A stretch of 64,000 bases of DNA from Aurantiacibacter marinus (lineage in GTDB: Bacteria; Pseudomonadota; Alphaproteobacteria; Sphingomonadales; Sphingomonadaceae), in the NCBI RefSeq assembly GCF_001021555.1, contig NZ_LDCP01000001.1:186001-250000 (forward strand), given 5' to 3'. Position 1 is the first letter of the stretch; each line of letters opens with the position of its first letter. Of this stretch, positions 8,016 through 23,908 are shown in pieces. The translations under genes and the position numbers were made by a program. The notes under the pieces were generated by a model. That model was not told the origin of the DNA, did not search any database, and saw only the letters and a program-made list of their open reading frames with translations.

Positions 8016-8827
8016 CTGGCCTCTCCCCTGTTAGGTGCCAACAACACGCTGCGTCCATTGCCCGATATCAGCACGCCATTGTTTACTGTCTGCTCAATCG
8101 TGTCTGCCTCACTCATGGCGGACCAGATTGCGGTAAGTTCGGGCGGAAAGCCGATATCGCAGACCATCCCGGGATTGCCGGGCTCAGGCGCAGAAAAGCG
8201 CTCCCCCTGAATGGTATAGGATATGCCCTGACCCGCACATCCGGGCTCCCACCAGATCGCATCAAAGCTGGCCTCCAGATCAATTCCGACAGGGAGATCG
8301 CTGCCGTCCAGGGCCTGCGCGTTCCACGATCCCGTCAGATCGACGTCGCGGGCCGCAAGCTGATCGTCGCTGGGCACAAAACGCATCTGCAAGGTGCCGC
8401 CATCACCAGTCAGCCAAAGCCCGCGCGGGACGAACCGGATTGTGTCGGCCCCGCCGACGGCTTCGATGATCGCTGTTTCTCCTGCGCTCAGACCACGGGC
8501 GCACATGCCCACTACCCCGCCACTTTCGGGATATGTCCACGGGCGTGTTTGCAGGCGCTCTGCGTCGCGTTCGTATGCCCAATCATGATAGATACATTGC
8601 GACTGAAAATGGATCCGCTCGGCATCGATGGTGATTGTGGGCTCATGGTCTTCGATGTTGATGAGCGGCACCGCTTCGTTGACGAAGGTGACGACATATT
8701 CTCCCTCGATAGAGCGTGCGGCGATAACCTCTTCAACGGAGCGTTGCTGAGGACCGGGCGCGGGTGAGCAGGCAAGTATGAGCGACGCCAGCGGCATGAT
8801 CGTGACCAGAGCAAAAGCAAACTTCAT
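8012..8827 (-). CDS. lipoprotein with two META-like domains (first gene of cluster)
   Basis: 271 residues; signal MKFAFALVTIMPLASL and lipobox LILAC. Two tandem domains are visible. The first opens SIEGEYVVTFVNEAVP and carries HFQSQCIYHDWAY. The second opens LTGSWNAQALDGSDLP and carries IWWEPGCAGQGISYTIQG, then NNGVLISGNGRSVLL. The second domain matches the single domain of the protein encoded at 6991-7452, so the cluster grew by duplication. It is the promoter-proximal gene of the coupled trio and lies just downstream of the rpoC terminator on the same strand. Function unknown. Confidence 0.7.
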   Translation of the reverse strand: MKFAFALVTIMPLASLILACSPAPGPQQRSVEEVIAARSIEGEYVVTFVNEAVPLINIEDHEPTITIDAERIHFQSQCIYHDWAYERDAERLQTRPWTYPESGGVVGMCARGLSAGETAIIEAVGGADTIRFVPRGLWLTGDGGTLQMRFVPSDDQLAARDVDLTGSWNAQALDGSDLPVGIDLEASFDAIWWEPGCAGQGISYTIQGERFSAPEPGNPGMVCDIGFPPELTAIWSAMSEADTIEQTVNNGVLISGNGRSVLLAPNRGEAR

Positions 8828-8866
8828 GGAGACAACCCTTCCAAAACAAACGAAGCCGCGCGCACG

Positions 8867-8903
8867 AAAAAAGCCCCGGAAGCGGTAACTTCCGGGGCCT
8901 TTT
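8867..8903 (-). terminator. rho-independent terminator of rpoC
   Basis: On the minus strand GGCCCCGGAAGTTACC pairs with its downstream complement (stem CCCCGGAAG/CTTCCGGGG) and is followed by six T. It sits about 25 bases after the rpoC stop codon. Confidence 0.9.
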
Positions 8904-8927
8904 CAATGTTTTGCGATGAACGGCGGC

Positions 8928-13376
<4,449 letters not shown>

Positions 13377-13400
13377 TTTTCACATTCCCTTGAGGGGATT

Positions 13401-13458
13401 AACAGGGGTTGGAGGGGAGGCGGCCCGGCCGTTTCGAGCTTGGGGCCGCCGACCCCTG

Positions 13459-13460
<2 letters not shown>
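13401..13460 (-). other. rpoB-rpoC intercistronic hairpin
   Basis: AACAGGGGT (13401-13409) pairs with ACCCCTGTT (13452-13460), and GGCGGCCC (13419-13426) pairs with GGGCCGCC (13443-13450). The stem takes in two bases of the rpoB stop codon. There is no T-run after it on the minus strand, so it is more likely a processing or mRNA-stability element than a terminator. Confidence 0.65.
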
Positions 13461-17649
<4,189 letters not shown>

Positions 17650-18136
17650 AATAGGGCCGTTGCCTCTTCTTCGCGTGTGAGCGCCGGCGCGTTGCCGGTG
17701 CCTGGGAATGTGTTGGAGCGGGAAATCCAGCGTGAGATGTGTACGCAATAAAGGCCGCAAGAGGGCGCGCGCCCTTCGGCACCGCCTTCGCAGCCTTGAT
17801 TCGTTTGTCTCACGCAGATGCCGAAACTTCCGTCCTATGGTGCACCCCCGCGTAAGGCACACCTTGCTCGAAGCTCTTCGGCGATGCGATCCATATAGGC
17901 AGGAGCGCACCGAGGGTCAATGGGGCGAAACCTGCCAATTGACCCCGGGTGCGCTGATCTTTGGGGCCAATCGCTCGGCACGCCAAATCCGCGATTGCGG
18001 GCCGTGCGTGATTCTATCCCGGTCCACGCGGCAGCCAATACAGTCGCACTTGCGCGCCAAAACTATCGCACTTGCGCGGAACTCTCCGCGCGTTTAGCTG
18101 CTTGATCTTCATAAGGAATGAGGCCCGTCTTGCGAC
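17650..18136 (-). promoter_or_regulatory. rpoB upstream region with an imperfect long dyad
   Basis: This 487-base gap between divergent rpoB and a methyltransferase gene has no convincing gene. It holds a dyad: 17904-17921 (AGCGCACCGAGGGTCAAT) pairs with 17938-17955 with two mismatches around a 16-base loop. A direct repeat of TCGCACTTGCGCG occurs near 18045 and 18067. The rpoB promoter must lie here, but I could not place a convincing -35/-10 pair. The dyad would fall in or just upstream of the rpoB leader. Confidence 0.4.
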
Positions 18137-18769
18137 ATGAGTGATAATTACTGGAATACGTACTACGCAGATGCTGCCGACCGCGCCGCGCCGCGCGTGC
18201 CCTCCCAATTCGCAGCATTTCTTGCGACCGAACTTGGCGCAAGCGACCCCCTCATCGTCGATGTGGGCTGCGGAAATGGCCGTGATTCCCACTTTTTTGC
18301 CAATTGCGGCTTCCGGGTAATTGGTGTCGATGGGTCCGAATCTGCGATCGCTGATTGCAAGAGCCACATCGGCAACAAGGAAAACATCGACTTCATCTGC
18401 GCAGATCTGGCAGACGAACATCTCAGCGCAACGATCAATGAAGCTGCCGGCGGGCGTCTGGTTGTCTTGTATGCACGTTTCTTCCTGCACGCGATAACCG
18501 AAGAACAGGAAGCCCGCTTCTTTGATTTGGCAAATGCGATTTGCGGCGCATCCGGTGCCATTGCGGTCGAATTCCGCACCAATCGGGATCAGGATCTGAG
18601 CAAGGTCACAGCGACGCATTTTCGCCGTTTCGTAGAGCCGCTGGGATTTTTGCGGCGCGCAAACCTTGCGGGCTACACTGCCGAATATCACGCCGAAGGT
18701 TTCGGTTACGCCAAGTTTCGGGATGACGACGCGCATGTCGCGCGGTTCGTTCTTTCGCCGATTTCCTGA
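18137..18769 (+). CDS. class I SAM-dependent methyltransferase
   Basis: 210 residues. The SAM-binding motif I is VDVGCGNGRD (41-50), followed by GFRVIGVDGSE, whose acidic residue ends strand 2, and ICADLAD. The substrate is not evident. The LicD gene begins 8 bases after the stop, so the two are very likely co-transcribed and may act on the same surface glycan; that link is inference from context. No close match to ubiquinone or rRNA methyltransferases is apparent. It starts at the ATG giving MSDNYWNTYY, about 490 bases from the rpoB start. Confidence 0.8.
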   Translation: MSDNYWNTYYADAADRAAPRVPSQFAAFLATELGASDPLIVDVGCGNGRDSHFFANCGFRVIGVDGSESAIADCKSHIGNKENIDFICADLADEHLSATINEAAGGRLVVLYARFFLHAITEEQEARFFDLANAICGASGAIAVEFRTNRDQDLSKVTATHFRRFVEPLGFLRRANLAGYTAEYHAEGFGYAKFRDDDAHVARFVLSPIS

Positions 18770-18777
18770 CAGCGGAG

Positions 18778-19584
18778 ATGAAACGGCTGAGCCCCGAAGA
18801 ATTGCGATCGGTGCAGCTGGACGTCCTTGATAGGCTGGCCAGCGTCAGCAAGCGTGAAGACCTGACATTCTTTCTGTATTACGGAACCCTGATCGGCGCG
18901 ATCCGGCACAAGGGCATGATACCCTGGGACGACGATATCGACGTTGCCATGCCGCGCGAAAGTTTTGACGCGTTGCAAACCGTCAACTGGGAACAGCACG
19001 GTCTTCGCCTGATTACTCCGGAGAGCGGGCACGGCAGCCCATACGCATTCGTGAAGCTGTGCGACACCCGGACCGTGGTTAAAGAGGGCATTGATTTTCA
19101 TGCGCAGGGTCTGGGCGTCAATGTCGACATATTTCCCATCGATCTGATTGACGAGAACAGCTTTTCGGGCCGCATGAAGATGGCCGCGATACAATTGCTG
19201 CAACGCGCGCAGGCGTTCAAGGTCGTCAGCCTGTCCTCCTCTCGGGCCTTGCACAAGAATGCCGTGCTGTCTGCCGGAAAGGCAGCCCTGTTCCTGTTCC
19301 CGGTTACGTTGCTTGCCAGACAAATCAATGGATTGGCGCGCAGCATGAACGCACAGCACAATGTGCGCGCTGCCAGCATCCTAGGACCTTACGGCAAACG
19401 CGAGATTGTCGATGCACGCCACTTTGAGGAGCTGGTCGATGTCGAATTCGAAGGTCGCAAGATCCCCGCGCCGCGGGACTATGATCGCATCCTGAGCAAG
19501 CTCTACGGCGATTACATGACGCCGCCGCCGCCGGAAAAGCAGGTCACACACCACGCTTTCGAGGCCTTCTGGCGGGAAGACTAG
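18778..19584 (+). CDS. LicD family phosphotransferase-like protein
   Basis: 268 residues. The LicD signature is clear: GTLIGAIRHKG (36-46) then IPWDDDIDVAMPR (48-60), the nucleotidyltransferase-fold acidic cluster. LicD proteins transfer phosphocholine or related phospho-substituents onto surface glycans, and eukaryotic relatives include fukutin. No choline uptake or activation genes (licA/B/C) are visible nearby, so the donor is unknown. GGAG precedes the ATG and overlaps the end of the methyltransferase gene. A GC-rich hairpin follows the stop codon. Confidence 0.85.
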   Translation: MKRLSPEELRSVQLDVLDRLASVSKREDLTFFLYYGTLIGAIRHKGMIPWDDDIDVAMPRESFDALQTVNWEQHGLRLITPESGHGSPYAFVKLCDTRTVVKEGIDFHAQGLGVNVDIFPIDLIDENSFSGRMKMAAIQLLQRAQAFKVVSLSSSRALHKNAVLSAGKAALFLFPVTLLARQINGLARSMNAQHNVRAASILGPYGKREIVDARHFEELVDVEFEGRKIPAPRDYDRILSKLYGDYMTPPPPEKQVTHHAFEAFWRED

Positions 19585-19610
19585 CGCGCCGCGCCCGGGC
19601 GCGCTTTCCT
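19583..19610 (+). terminator. probable terminator after the licD-like gene
   Basis: AGCGCGCC (19583-19590) pairs with GGCGCGCT (19598-19605) and is followed by TTCCT. The T-run is weak. Confidence 0.45.
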
Positions 19611-19728
19611 ACGCCGAATCAGAGCGTTTAGGGCCTGTCTACTCCCGTTGCAGGAAATACAGGCTCTTTCTCATCCTCGCTCCCTACGCATTCGCGTGCA
19701 GCCGCGTTGCGCGTTTTTCTGCAGCAAA

Positions 19729-19818
19729 GTGTCACCCTGTCCGTATCCGCCGCAAAGCCGCACAAATACTGGTGTTTTGCGCTCCGGATCGGGGTGACAG
19801 GGTGTAACCTTTGTCACC
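19729..19818. repeat. TGTCACC / GGTGACA inverted repeats
   Basis: GTGTCACCCTGTCC at 19729-19742 is mirrored by GGTGACAGGGTGT at 19793-19805, and that in turn pairs with TGTCACC at 19812-19818. Two mutually exclusive hairpins are possible. The segment 19606-19857 holds no credible gene; this triple repeat is its only visible structure. Confidence 0.5.
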
Positions 19819-19857
19819 CTTTCCCGCCCCATACTCAGCGTGAAACGATAAGCGACA

Positions 19858-19919
19858 TATTGTTTTTCAATATTATTGATTGACAATAAGAAGCGACTCG
19901 GACATATCGAATTTCAATA
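19858..19919 (+). promoter_or_regulatory. promoter and dyad operators of the DUF2975/Xre cassette
   Basis: TTGACA at 19880-19885 and CATATC at 19903-19908 are 17 bases apart. A 31-base dyad (19858-19888, outer arms TATTGT and ACAATA, perfect core TCAATA-T-TATTGA) overlaps the -35 box. A second dyad, TATCGAA-T-TTCAATA (19905-19919), overlaps the -10 box. Both contain the half-site TTCAATA. The position fits repression by the Xre-type regulator encoded three genes downstream. Confidence 0.6.
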
Positions 19920-19942
19920 ACCCCATTCAAGGAGATCGATAA

Positions 19943-20074
19943 ATGACCCGTTTCGCTTCCAACACTTTCGCCGCGCTCGTTGCCGTTGTCATCACTGCCA
20001 GCAGCCTTACGGCAATCACACAGGTGCCTGATCAACGGCAGATGGCCATCGCCGCTGCACCATTGCTGGCCTGA
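19943..20074 (+). CDS. small predicted exported/membrane peptide (43 aa)
   Basis: A 43-residue frame beginning MTRFASNTFAALVAVVITAS with a perfect AAGGAG 8 bases before the ATG. It is one hydrophobic segment followed by a short polar and hydrophobic tail (QVPDQRQMAIAAAPLLA). It is the first gene behind the dyad promoter and ends 27 bases before the DUF2975 gene, so it is probably part of that cassette. It looks like a free-standing signal-peptide-like membrane peptide; no function can be assigned. The strong ribosome site and position are the reasons for calling it. Confidence 0.6.
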   Translation: MTRFASNTFAALVAVVITASSLTAITQVPDQRQMAIAAAPLLA

Positions 20075-20101
20075 TCGGCCCCTTTGCCCGGAGTATCCGA
20101 T

Positions 20102-20653
20102 ATGACCATTTCAAGCCGCCCCAACGATCTGCTTCTCCTCGTCGGAAAAGCGCTCGCGATTTTCATGCAGGTCGTCATGGCCATAGCCGCAGTCGCTCTG
20201 GTGATTGCTGCCGGTGCACTGCTGATCTTCAGCGGAGAAATAGCTGCCGAAGCTGCGGCCGAATTCGGCGACGATGTAGGCGCATTGCCCGGCCTGGCTC
20301 TGGCAGGCATCATGCTTGTCGGCCTGGCCATTGTCGCAGCTTTGTATTTCTTCTTCGACCGGCTGCGCCGCATCATCAACACAGTCGGTGACGGTGACCC
20401 ATTCCTGCCGGAAAACGCCAACCGGCTCAACCTGATGGCCTGGCTGCTGCTCAGCGTACATTTGCTGACGGTACCCGCAATCGGCCTCGCCCTGTTCCTT
20501 TCCAAATGGGCAGACCAGGTGGACAACGCCAATATCACCGTTGATGCGGGGCTGGACCTGTCCGGCATCCTGATGGTGATCGTCCTGTTCATCCTTGCCC
20601 GGGTGTTCCGTATCGGCGCTGCAATGCGCGAAGATCTGGAAGGGACCGTCTGA
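20102..20653 (+). CDS. DUF2975 family membrane protein
   Basis: 183 residues with four likely membrane spans: near the N-terminus (LALVGK through IAAGALLIFSG), around ALAGIMLVGLAIVAALYFFF, around LMAWLLLSVHLLTVPAIGLAL, and ILMVIVLFILARVF. The DUF2975 fold often pairs with a downstream small Cro/CI-type regulator, as here. FRRIINTVGDGDPF-like sequence (RLRRIINTVGDGDPFLPEN) between spans two and three is typical of the family. Start at 20102: a GGAG precedes it, and the TTG six codons upstream lacks one. Its stop shares a base with the next gene's ATG. Confidence 0.8.
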   Translation: MTISSRPNDLLLLVGKALAIFMQVVMAIAAVALVIAAGALLIFSGEIAAEAAAEFGDDVGALPGLALAGIMLVGLAIVAALYFFFDRLRRIINTVGDGDPFLPENANRLNLMAWLLLSVHLLTVPAIGLALFLSKWADQVDNANITVDAGLDLSGILMVIVLFILARVFRIGAAMREDLEGTV

Positions 20654-20880
20654 TGGGTAACGATACAGAAGGAACCAATATCGTGGTGAAACTGGATGAT
20701 CTGCTGCACGAACGCCGCATGACTTTGACCGAATTGGCAGAGCGCGTCGGCCTCACCCTTGCCAATCTTTCCATCCTGAAAACCGGCAAGGCAAAGGCGA
20801 TCCGCTTCTCCACGCTAGAGGCCATTTGCCGGGAGCTTGGCTGTCAGCCGGGCGATCTGCTGGGCTATGATGCCAGGTGA
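20653..20880 (+). CDS. Xre/Cro-CI family small regulator (YozG-like)
   Basis: 75 residues, nearly all a single helix-turn-helix domain: KLDDLLHERRMTLTELAERV then GLTLANLSILKTGKAKAIRF and CQPGDLL. The length and the PGDLL ending match the YozG-type Cro/CI regulators that accompany DUF2975 proteins. The ATG overlaps the TGA of the DUF2975 gene, so translation is coupled. The dyads at 19858-19919 are its likely operators, inferred from position. Confidence 0.85.
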   Translation: MGNDTEGTNIVVKLDDLLHERRMTLTELAERVGLTLANLSILKTGKAKAIRFSTLEAICRELGCQPGDLLGYDAR

Positions 20881-20959
20881 CCAAACTTGCGTGCGGCGGC
20901 AGTTCGCCTATAGCGGCTGCCGCTTCACATATGAAGTTTATCAATCAAGGGACGCTATA

Positions 20960-21202
20960 ATGAAAAAAATTATGCTGGTCGCAGCACCTTTCGCTTTCGC
21001 ACTTACCGCCTGTGACGGACCCGCGGAAGAAGTTGGCGAAGAAATGGACGATGTTACCGAAGCACAGGCTGAAGTAATGGACGAACAGTCCGACGTTCTT
21101 GATGCCCAGTCCGACATGGCCGCAGAAGCTGGCGATACCGGCGAAGCTGCCGAACTCGAAGCCGAAGCTGAAGCTCTCGAAGACGCAGCTGACGAAATCT
21201 GA
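20960..21202 (+). CDS. small acidic lipoprotein (80 aa)
   Basis: Signal MKKIMLVAAPFAFALTAC with lipobox LTAC (C18). The mature part is almost entirely Glu/Asp/Ala with regular spacing (EVGEEMDDVTEAQAEVMDEQ onward), suggesting an extended or amphipathic helix. No Cys, His or aromatic cluster follows the lipobox. A second protein of the same design is encoded at 39718-39975, so this is a family in the genome. The start is the first ATG giving a signal peptide; AAGGGA is about 7 bases upstream. A GC-rich hairpin (21209-21230) begins 6 bases after the stop, without a clear T-run. Function unknown. Confidence 0.7.
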   Translation: MKKIMLVAAPFAFALTACDGPAEEVGEEMDDVTEAQAEVMDEQSDVLDAQSDMAAEAGDTGEAAELEAEAEALEDAADEI

Positions 21203-21296
21203 TCGGACGCGGGCGCCGTTCGGCGCCCGCAACCCGGCACATGGTTTGAGGCCGAGAACCAAGCATAGCTCTTGACTCGCCCGCCCAAATCCGTAG

Positions 21297-21326
21297 AGGC
21301 CCGCCCTGACCGGCGGGCCTTTGTTT
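21297..21326 (+). terminator. terminator upstream of rplJ
   Basis: AGGCCCGCC pairs with GGCGGGCCT around CTGACC, followed by TTGTTT. It separates the acidic lipoprotein transcript from the rplJ leader. Confidence 0.75.
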
Positions 21327-21432
21327 GCCGGTTATCCGTCCGAGACAGTTGGTGACCGGAATATGCCGGTCTTAATTTCCAGCCTAGACGGGGACAGAGA
21401 TTTATTGCGGTCCTTTAACGTTCCGCTTTCAA

Positions 21433-21552
21433 CATGCTTCGCGCATGCTCCTTCCCCATCAACGGACCTAAGCCACGCCGCATGAGCGGTGTGGTGGTTT
21501 TGAGCCGGTCGCCAGGGCATCTGCCTCGGCGATCATAGTGAAGGAGTACGGC
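21433..21552 (+). promoter_or_regulatory. rplJ mRNA leader, probable L10-binding autoregulatory region
   Basis: Three consecutive hairpins precede rplJ: CATGC/GCATG (21433-21447), CCAC-CCGC/GCGG-GTGG (21473-21494) and TCGCC/GGCGA with an inner AGG/CCT stem (21509-21532). AAGGAG lies 6 bases before the start codon. In many bacteria L10 (with L7/L12) binds the rplJ leader to repress translation; assignment here is by position and structure, not by a verified consensus. Confidence 0.5.
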
Positions 21553-22068
21553 ATGGATCGTTCGCAGAAATCCGAAGCGGTCGCTCAGCTGAACGAAGTC
21601 TTCAAAGAAGTTGGTGTGGTGGTAGTCACCCGCAACCTCGGCCTGACGGTGGACCAGTCCACCGATCTGCGCGGGAAGATGCGTGAAGTTGGTGCGACTT
21701 ACAAGGTTGCGAAGAACCGTCTCGCCAAGCTCGCCCTGAAAGACACCGATTACACGGGCCTCGAGGAATTCCTCACCGGTCCCGTCGGTCTGGCCTGGTC
21801 GCAAGACCCGGTCGCAGCTGCCAAGGCTGCTGTCGAATTTGCGAAAGCAAACGACAAGCTCGAAATCGTTGGTGGCTCGATGGGCACGCAGACACTCGAC
21901 GAAGCTGGCGTGCGGGCTCTTGCCTCGCTGCCAAGCCTCGACGAACTGCGCGGCACAATTGTTGGTCTTGTCAACGCACCGGCGACGAAAATCGTCCGCG
22001 TTGTCAGTGAACCAGCTGCCAAGCTGGCCCGTGTATTTGGTGCATTTGCAGCAAAAGACGCGGCTTAA
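21553..22068 (+). CDS. rplJ: 50S ribosomal protein L10
   Basis: 171 residues from MDRSQKSEAVAQLNEVF. L10 anchors L7/L12 dimers on the ribosomal stalk. The family blocks are present: VVVVTRNLGLTV, the LRGKMREVGATYKVAKNRLAK region, and DELRGTIVGLVNAPATKIVRV near the C-terminus. AAGGAG sits just upstream; an in-frame GTG at 21538 overlaps that ribosome site and was rejected as start. It is followed after 71 bases by rplL. It is normally preceded by rplK-rplA and followed by rpoBC; neither is adjacent here. Confidence 0.97.
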   Translation: MDRSQKSEAVAQLNEVFKEVGVVVVTRNLGLTVDQSTDLRGKMREVGATYKVAKNRLAKLALKDTDYTGLEEFLTGPVGLAWSQDPVAAAKAAVEFAKANDKLEIVGGSMGTQTLDEAGVRALASLPSLDELRGTIVGLVNAPATKIVRVVSEPAAKLARVFGAFAAKDAA

Positions 22069-22139
22069 GAGACGCTTTTTCGAATTCGAAACGAAACAAT
22101 ATGGGACGAAATTGTCCCGCCCAAATGGAGTAAAGCATC

Positions 22140-22508
22140 ATGGCCGATATCGCCAAGCTTGTTGAAGAACTTAGCAAACTGACTGTCATGGAAGCTGCAG
22201 AGCTTGCCAAGACCCTCGAAGAAGAATGGGGCGTTTCCGCTGCCGCAGCTGTTGCTGTTGCCGGTCCTGCCGCTGCTGGCGAAGCTGTTGAAGAGAAGGA
22301 CGAATTCGACGTCATTCTCACCGGCGACGGTGGCAAGAAGATCCAGGTCATCAAGGAAGTCCGTGCGATCACGGGTCTCGGCCTGACCGAAGCCAAGGGC
22401 CTCGTCGAAGGCGCGCCTAAGCCCATCAAGGAAGGCGTGAACAAGGCAGAAGCCGAAGAAATCAAGGGCAAGATCGAAGCCGCTGGCGGCACGGTTGAAC
22501 TCAAGTAA
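22140..22508 (+). CDS. rplL: 50S ribosomal protein L7/L12
   Basis: 122 residues. N-terminal dimerisation part ([20 protein letters not shown]), an Ala/Val/Pro hinge ([15 protein letters not shown]), and the conserved factor-binding C-terminal domain ([17 protein letters not shown], then [20 protein letters not shown]). It recruits translational GTPases. The spacing to rplJ indicates one operon. A canonical terminator follows 67 bases after the stop, so rplL transcription does not feed rpoB in this genome. Confidence 0.98.
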   Translation: MADIAKLVEELSKLTVMEAAELAKTLEEEWGVSAAAAVAVAGPAAAGEAVEEKDEFDVILTGDGGKKIQVIKEVRAITGLGLTEAKGLVEGAPKPIKEGVNKAEAEEIKGKIEAAGGTVELK

Positions 22509-22575
22509 TTCAAGGCTTGCTCAGGCTAGCCTTTAAGCAAATGTCGTGGGTGTCTTGAAGCGCCTGCGGATAGGA

Positions 22576-22608
22576 GGGCGGTACCGCAAGGTGCCGCCCT
22601 TTTGCTTT
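22576..22608 (+). terminator. rho-independent terminator after rplL
   Basis: GGGCGGTACC pairs with GGTGCCGCCC around GCAA, followed by TTTTGCTTT. The remaining stretch to 22808 has no gene; an imperfect stem AGGGCAC..GTGCCCT near 22718-22760 is the only structure seen. Confidence 0.9.
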
Positions 22609-22808
22609 CCTACAGCGGGTGATTGAAGGCCAACGATTCAATTGGGAAATTTGTTGAGTCGCAATACGAGCAAAGCAGTGATGGGGCGGGAAACCAAATT
22701 CAGGTGTGGGGCCTGAAGAAGAGGGCACCAGAACGGCAAGGCACCAAGTTCTTCTGTGCCCTTAAGGCCGAGTTGAAAGATCTCTAAATTCCAGATGGTC
22801 CTAAGCAC

Positions 22809-23399
22809 TCAGCTCCGCGTAATTCCGCGCAGCCGCCAGGCGACATCCGAATACACGTCCAACACCTCCTGCGGCATATCCAGCGCCGACCGCGCCATCG
22901 CCAATGCATTCGCAGGATCGCGGCCCGTTTCGGACGTGATCAGCGCGCTTGCTGCACAGTACCGGAAACGCGGCTCAGGCTCTTTCTCGGAAGGCTGCTC
23001 AAGGCCGGCCAATTGTTCCAGCGCCGCATCGTAATGACCATCTGACCGGAAACGCGCGGTGAGGAAGGCGAACTCCAGCGGCGATCCGACATAGATGTCC
23101 TCATTCGCCTCCTGCCCCTTCAGAAGCTTCAGGTAATTATCGAGCGCCTGGACATATCCGCCGGATGCAAACTGTGCCGCTGCGGCCACGCGGTGCGCGC
23201 GGCCATCATCGAAATCGTCAGTGCGGGTGTCGAAATACAGGTCGATCAGACGCAGCGCGACCTTGGGGTGGCTTTGCGAAATGTGGTGCGCCTGCAGGAC
23301 GATATACTGGTCACGCTGGGAGCGGGCCTTCTCCAGCTTGGCGAAAAACATCGCCTCGATCTCTTCATTCCAGTCAGTATTGCGGTACCACTCGGTCAT
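22809..23399 (-). CDS. hypothetical helical-repeat protein, partner of BLUF gene
   Basis: 196 residues, no signal peptide, no membrane span. Alternating helices with TPR-like spacing are visible (VALRLIDLYFDTR, AQFASGGYVQALDNYLKLLKG, DGHYDAALEQLAGLEQP, DPANALAMARSAL), which suggests a protein-protein interaction scaffold. It begins 33 bases after the stop of the BLUF sensor gene on the same strand, so the two are probably co-transcribed. It could be the sensor's output partner, as short BLUF proteins lack their own effector domain; this is inference. No enzymatic motif seen. Confidence 0.65.
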   Translation of the reverse strand: MTEWYRNTDWNEEIEAMFFAKLEKARSQRDQYIVLQAHHISQSHPKVALRLIDLYFDTRTDDFDDGRAHRVAAAAQFASGGYVQALDNYLKLLKGQEANEDIYVGSPLEFAFLTARFRSDGHYDAALEQLAGLEQPSEKEPEPRFRYCAASALITSETGRDPANALAMARSALDMPQEVLDVYSDVAWRLRGITRS

Positions 23400-23432
23400 C
23401 GCGCGAGAGATATCGTCCTCGGAGCGCTTCGG

Positions 23433-23828
23433 TCAATTGCGCGCTTTGGCAGCGATCTGTTCGAACACCGCGAGCAAAGCCTCAGGGGAAGCATCCCCGA
23501 TCTCGCTACCTGTAATGCCTTCGCACGAAAACGTGACACCGGGCATACTGTCATCCAGCATTTCCCAATCGGGAAACAGGCGGTGATCGACAGTGGCGGA
23601 ATAGGCCAGTGTGCCTTCGCAATGGCGATCATCAGCCGTGATATTGAGATACAAGTCATCGATTGCGGCTGCTGGTCCTTCGACCAGCTGCAGATACATA
23701 TCCTGACGGCAGATCAGCGCGCCGGTGATTTCATCGCGCTTGTTGTTACGACGCGCCTGCAGCAGAATGCCTGCCAGCATCGCGCGGTCGAAACCGAACG
23801 GGCGTGAATAGTAGATAATCTGCTTCAC
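23433..23828 (-). CDS. short BLUF-domain blue-light photoreceptor
   Basis: 131 residues from a GTG start (MKQIIYYSRPF) with GGGAG 7 bases upstream. The BLUF flavin-binding residues are all in place: Tyr6 in IIYYS, Asn28-Asn29 in RRNNKRDEITGAL, Gln47 in MYLQLVEGP, RH in ADDRHCEG, and Trp88/Met90 in FPDWEM. These correspond to the Tyr-Gln-Trp/Met photocycle set of PixD and AppA. About 40 residues follow the domain, enough for the usual two cap helices but not for an effector domain. An earlier GTG 15 bases upstream is possible. It is upstream of the helical-repeat protein gene on the same strand. Confidence 0.88.
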   Translation of the reverse strand: MKQIIYYSRPFGFDRAMLAGILLQARRNNKRDEITGALICRQDMYLQLVEGPAAAIDDLYLNITADDRHCEGTLAYSATVDHRLFPDWEMLDDSMPGVTFSCEGITGSEIGDASPEALLAVFEQIAAKARN

Positions 23829-23908
23829 GGCGCGCGCTCCCACAATTAACTGATCGAAGACCTACGCGAGTGCGCACGGGATGCACAGGGATTGCTTCGG
23901 AAAAGAGC

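Noticed and set aside
22718-22760. Imperfect stem AGGGCAC..GTGCCCT after rplL
   Set aside because: Beyond the rplL terminator, short and bulged, with no gene nearby that needs it.
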